From assembly GCA_025093555.1 (NCBI GenBank), contig JAIWNF010000204.1, forward strand, positions 1-10,670: a stretch of 10,670 nucleotides of DNA, read 5' to 3'. This DNA is from Circinella umbellata. Its lineage: Eukaryota > Mucoromycota > Mucoromycetes > Mucorales > Lichtheimiaceae. The notes below the pieces were generated by a model. That model did not search any database. It was not told where the DNA came from and worked only from the letters and a program-made list of their open reading frames with translations. Positions 8,601 to 10,670 of the stretch are shown here, one piece after another; the stretch's first letter is position 1, and every line of letters starts with the position of its first letter. The position numbers and the translations under genes were made by a program.

Positions 8601-9123
8601 ACGTCTTTTCATGTACGGACGTACATTATACAGATGTCAACAATTCCCATCGACTGCTAAAAACCTTGATACGTTGGTAAGGCTGGTACTTCCAACAAGG
8701 ACTCGTGGGGTAAACGGCACGTATTTCGGAGAGCTCCTACTCTTTTTTGTACACGAGTTTCAAGGTATGGTTTCCATTTAAATTTACACTATATATTATG
8801 ATATATGAATATTTACACATACGCAATTCTAACTTTGTAACTTTGTCATTAGGCGATGAACGTCCCCTCTGTTTGTAAGGCTTTATTCAGGAGTCACTGT
8901 AGATAAATACGGCACAACATCGCGGCGAAAGAGAGGCATCCCACATGTACATCGGAGACAAGATGGGTCCACTCGTGGGGATAAATTATACGTCACTGAT
9001 GTTGAAAACATCAAGAGCTATGCTGGCATGCTCAAATCATCGCTGGTCGATGATAGATTTTATTTGATTTATCCTGAGATGATTCCAGGAGATGTTAAAG
9101 TTACTGAACTATCAAGAGTTTGA
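5667..9123 (+). CDS. tnp2-type CACTA transposase, nine exons, about 923 aa
   Basis: Exons: 5667-5751, 5819-6373, 6441-6897, 6975-7338, 7438-7678, 7777-7981, 8054-8205, 8285-8764 and 8891-9123. The joined length is 2,772 nt with no internal stop. Every intron has GT-AG ends and is 67-126 nt. Residues 9-28 form a C-X2-C-X11-H-X3-C zinc finger, followed by an acidic Asp/Glu-rich linker to about residue 150. Cys242, 246, 257 and 259 form a zinc ribbon as found before the tnp2 core. The core shows LSLFIDGF (Asp338), an LSLPPLER segment, VAIIPGD (Asp381), TSGD (Asp426) next to a GCHQC pair (Cys445/448), and LDELH (512-515), which fits the [C/D]xxH motif described for the CACTA/Mirage/Chapaev group. 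I assign Asp338 and probably Asp426 as catalytic and cannot place the final Glu. The C-terminal half resembles the domain that usually follows tnp2, including an ALGPL...SAERAIG...SRVSPG segment. It cuts and rejoins the element ends in the nucleus. The last splice junction is uncertain: an acceptor at 8852 would give an early stop unless a base is missing there. Confidence 0.85.
8765..8890 (+). other. Last transposase intron with two competing acceptors
   Basis: The donor is CAAG|GTATGG at 8765. The acceptor with the better branch-site spacing (TTCTAAC about 20 nt upstream) is ATTAG at 8852, but it leads to a TAA at 8876. The next acceptor, TTCAG at 8890, restores the frame to the TGA at 9123. 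The 8853-8890 stretch encodes a family-like peptide (FVRLYSG) in the frame of the last exon, but not in the frame entered from the 8852 acceptor. Confidence 0.55.
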
Positions 9124-9142
9124 AATCCCTCTTTAAATTTTT

Positions 9143-9148
9143 AATAAA
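9143..9148 (+). terminator. Poly(A) signal of the transposase gene
   Basis: AATAAA lies 20 nt after the TGA at 9121-9123, in an AT-rich context typical of a fungal 3' UTR. Confidence 0.55.
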
Positions 9149-9314
9149 AAGATTTGTATAGTGAAAAAAATTGAGGAAGTACTTGTTATTTTTTGGTGTG
9201 ATAATAATATTTTACTGGGGAGCTAAGCCCTTTGGCTATACTTGTGTTACTTTTTATTATGGTCCATAATTCCAATATGGAAGTTTGTGTACATAAATTG
9301 GGTCACGATGCCTC

Positions 9315-9347
9315 CGGGGATTCCGTTTGTTCCGTATGTTCCGTAAA
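9315..9347. repeat. Subterminal 9 bp repeats at the right end of the CACTA element
   Basis: TTCCGTTTG, TTCCGTATG and TTCCGTAAA follow each other head to tail at 9321, 9330 and 9339, preceded by a related CTCCGGGGA. CACTA elements carry such short subterminal repeats as binding sites for their TnpA or transposase proteins. That role here is inferred. Confidence 0.6.
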
Positions 9348-9385
9348 TGACCTTTATAAGGAAATTGGTGTGCCCATCTATGATC

Positions 9386-9421
9386 CGCAAGTTCTGCAAG
9401 TTCCGGAAATTTCCCATGGTG
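9386..9421 (-). repeat. Right terminal inverted repeat of the CACTA element
   Basis: Read inward it begins CACCATGGGAAATTTCCGG, then has two AACTTGC(A/G)G steps. It contains the palindromes CCATGG and GGAAATTTCC; the second is broken by one base in the left copy. Confidence 0.8.
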
Positions 9422-9424
9422 GAA
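9422..9424. repeat. Right 3 bp target-site duplication (GAA) of the CACTA element
   Basis: GAA directly follows CCCATGGTG and matches 3722-3724. Confidence 0.75.
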
Positions 9425-9739
9425 GACCAGCTTAGCTAGAAAAAAAACAGAAAAACGATGAATAGTGATTGATGAACATGAGGAAATTAAGGTTAAAGAA
9501 TAATCAAATGAGCTTATAAATTAAAGAAAACTGGAAAGAGAGGCTGAAGAAATATGAAAGAAACAAGTATAAAAGAGAAGATAGGATAATGAAAAAGAAA
9601 ATATAAAAGAGAAAAGTGTGTATAATAATGAAAAAAAATATGACGCAAAAATATTCTAAAATATTGTCAAGCAATAAGATGTGTTTGTGGAGGTAGAGAA
9701 AGTTAGGGAAAAAATGTAGTAAATTGGAAATAAAAGATA
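9425..9739. other. Purine-rich AT region, no gene
   Basis: The plus strand is rich in AAA, GAA and AGA triplets and would encode Lys/Glu runs broken by many stops. It may be a decayed coding end or simple low-complexity DNA. Nothing in it is recognisable. On its left is the CACTA insertion point; on its right is the 3' end of the GCR1-like pseudogene. Confidence 0.5.
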
Positions 9740-10670
9740 TTAGTTATTGAAAAAAATGCTTGGATTTTCGGCAATCCAGTGTAAAGTTTTTCTTTGCCTA
9801 CTTCGCTTTTCTTCTAATAATGTGACAGCTGCCTCATTGGTCAGTCTGTGTCGTGCAGCATAATCTTTAATGCTTTCAATGATGATACGTCTATGATTAT
9901 AAAATCTACGTTCTTTTGTTTCTCTACGTCATGTAACATGGTACAAGCGTTCTAATTCTTCAATAGAAGGCCGCCAGCCAAGCCATGGTACCATTCACAC
10001 CAAAGCATATCAAGCGTAACAGTGTTACGAGACATTTTATAGGTGGGTACAGGCAATTGGTCTGGTGTTGGTGCTGGTGCTGGATTCTGTACTGGTGGTG
10101 GTAGTGGAAAAAAAGGGAGAGAGATGGATGTTGTTGTAAGCGATGGTTGTGGTAGTTCTTGTGGTTGCTGGGAAGGTTGCGGAGAAGGTTGTGTGGGTTG
10201 AGGTGTTTGTTCTTGAGTGGGTTGTTGTTGAGAAACATTGCCCAAGTTCAAGGTTACTGTCAAAGGAACCTGCCCAGAAGTATAGCCAGCTACTTGCTGT
10301 GCTAATGTTGCAAGGCTGCTGATGTGAGGAACAAGCACTTGCAAGGGAGTAACAACAGACAACAGGGATTGGAGAACCTGCATCTGTGCAGCTTGTTGGG
10401 CTTGCTGGGCTTGAGCTTGAGCATCAAAACGCGATGCGATTTGCTGATTGATATCAGAAAGGTGTTGTGCAACTAATGGTACTGCTCTTTGCAGTTACAG
10501 TTGCTCAGGTTCTTCAGTAATTTCTACAGCAGCATCAACAGATCTAACAAAAGTATGTTAGAAAAAAGTTGAATCACATCTTTACACAAACAATATATTT
10601 ACCTTTCAAAATCTTTACACAGCTCACTTTGAAACAAAGGATGGTTCCAAAGAAAATGCTGAGGAGATCT
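9740..10670 (-). pseudogene. GCR1-like DNA-binding domain protein (probable Crypton-like relic), truncated by window edge
   Basis: The gene reads leftward from beyond the right edge. An exon ending at 10603 (donor AAAG|GTAAAT) encodes a NHPLFQSELCKDFE-type segment. A 59 nt intron with TTCTAAC and TTAG follows, and the next exon runs 10543-9740. That exon encodes a Gln/Ala-rich stretch, a Gln/Pro-rich linker and, from about 10035, a GCR1-like DNA-binding domain (family PF12550) with VTLDMLWCEWYHGLAG, RPSIEELERLY, ERRFYNHRR and EAAVTLLEEKR, ending at the TAA at 9742-9740. GCR1 domains occur in yeast transcription activators and at the C-terminus of Crypton tyrosine recombinases. The NHPLF segment before it and the mobile setting favour the latter. 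Three lesions are visible: TAA at 10495-10497 (CAA fits), a one-base loss near 9973 between GLAG and RPSI, and TGA at 9929-9931 where Trp is expected. The recombinase core, if present, lies outside the window. Confidence 0.7.
9775..10035 (-). other. GCR1-like DNA-binding domain segment
   Basis: This part of the pseudogene aligns by eye, from memory of the family pattern, with the GCR1_C consensus: a W-x-E-W-x2-G-L start, a R/K-PSI-x-E-L helix, a conserved Trp-Arg (here a stop then Arg-Arg), a K/R-rich R-F-Y-x2-R-R turn and a final E-A-x3-L-E helix. It needs two reading frames because of the one-base loss near 9973. Confidence 0.7.

Larger units (their letters stand above)
3725..9421. mobile_element. 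CACTA-type (EnSpm/CMC) DNA transposon, complete, 5,697 bp
   Basis: The ends are inverted repeats: the left begins CACCATGGGACATTTCCGG and the right, read inward, begins CACCATGGGAAATTTCCGG. Comparing the first 36 bases of each by eye gives about 29 matches. The element is flanked by a GAA duplication. It carries a tnp2-type transposase gene on the plus strand and a divergent accessory gene on the minus strand. Both genes are multi-exon and both end with an AATAAA signal inside the element. Subterminal TTCCG/CGGAA motifs in 9-12 bp spacing lie next to the ends. The termini begin CACCA rather than the classical CACTA; CAC at the extreme ends is the general feature of this superfamily. The element reads as a full autonomous copy. 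Confidence 0.85.

Noticed and set aside
5667..9123. Assignment of the transposase to the KDZ (Kyakuja/Dileera/Zisupton) group
   Set aside because: The 3 bp duplication, CAC ends and tnp2-like order of motifs fit CACTA better; KDZ elements carry other domains and longer duplications.
9232..9435. 67-codon plus-strand frame at the right CACTA end
   Set aside because: It has no ATG at its start, runs through the terminal repeat into the flank, and consists largely of the TTCCG repeats.

Overview
The window looks like a transposon-rich stretch of a fungal nuclear genome. It is AT-rich, its genes carry many 56-126 bp introns with GTAAGT/GTATGT-type donors and CTAAY-like branch sites, and its proteins (a tnp2-type transposase and a GCR1-like DNA-binding domain) fit early-diverging fungi. 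Mucoromycota is my best guess. That placement is an inference from gene style, not a database match. No bacterial genes, rRNA, tRNA or CRISPR arrays were seen.

Layout from left to right. (1) 1-719 is AT-rich non-coding DNA ending in a TATA-type promoter. (2) 720-2451 (+) is an unrecognised two-exon coiled-coil gene, now broken by an in-frame TAG. Its last coding exon is split by a 1,009 bp non-autonomous hAT-like element at 1395-2403, which has TAGGG(A/T)TCTTAGTA terminal inverted repeats, a perfect 8 bp target duplication CCTGAAAG, and dense ATCCG/CGGAT subterminal repeats. (3) 2412-3721 is AT-rich DNA with no credible gene. (4) 3725-9421 is a complete 5,697 bp CACTA-type (EnSpm/CMC) DNA transposon. 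It has about 36 bp inverted ends starting CACCATGGGA, a 3 bp GAA target duplication, and two divergent multi-exon genes. (5) 9425-9739 is purine-rich DNA without a gene. (6) 9740 to the right edge (-) is a decayed gene with a C-terminal GCR1-like DNA-binding domain, probably a Crypton-like tyrosine recombinase relic, carrying two stop codons and a frameshift.

Within the CACTA element, the plus-strand gene (5667-9123, nine exons, about 923 aa) encodes the tnp2-type transposase. It has an N-terminal C2HC zinc finger, an acidic linker, a C4 zinc ribbon and a DDE-type catalytic region. The minus-strand gene (5445-3938, five exons, 414 aa) encodes an unrecognised accessory protein with a short coiled coil, a poly-Q tract, a conserved-looking middle, a Pro-Thr repeat and a basic C-terminus. 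It occupies the place that TnpA-like accessory genes hold in other CACTA elements. The two genes start about 220 bp apart from a shared intergenic promoter region and read outward towards the element ends. Apart from one awkward spot at the last exon junction, both reconstructed genes are open, so the copy may be recent and possibly autonomous.
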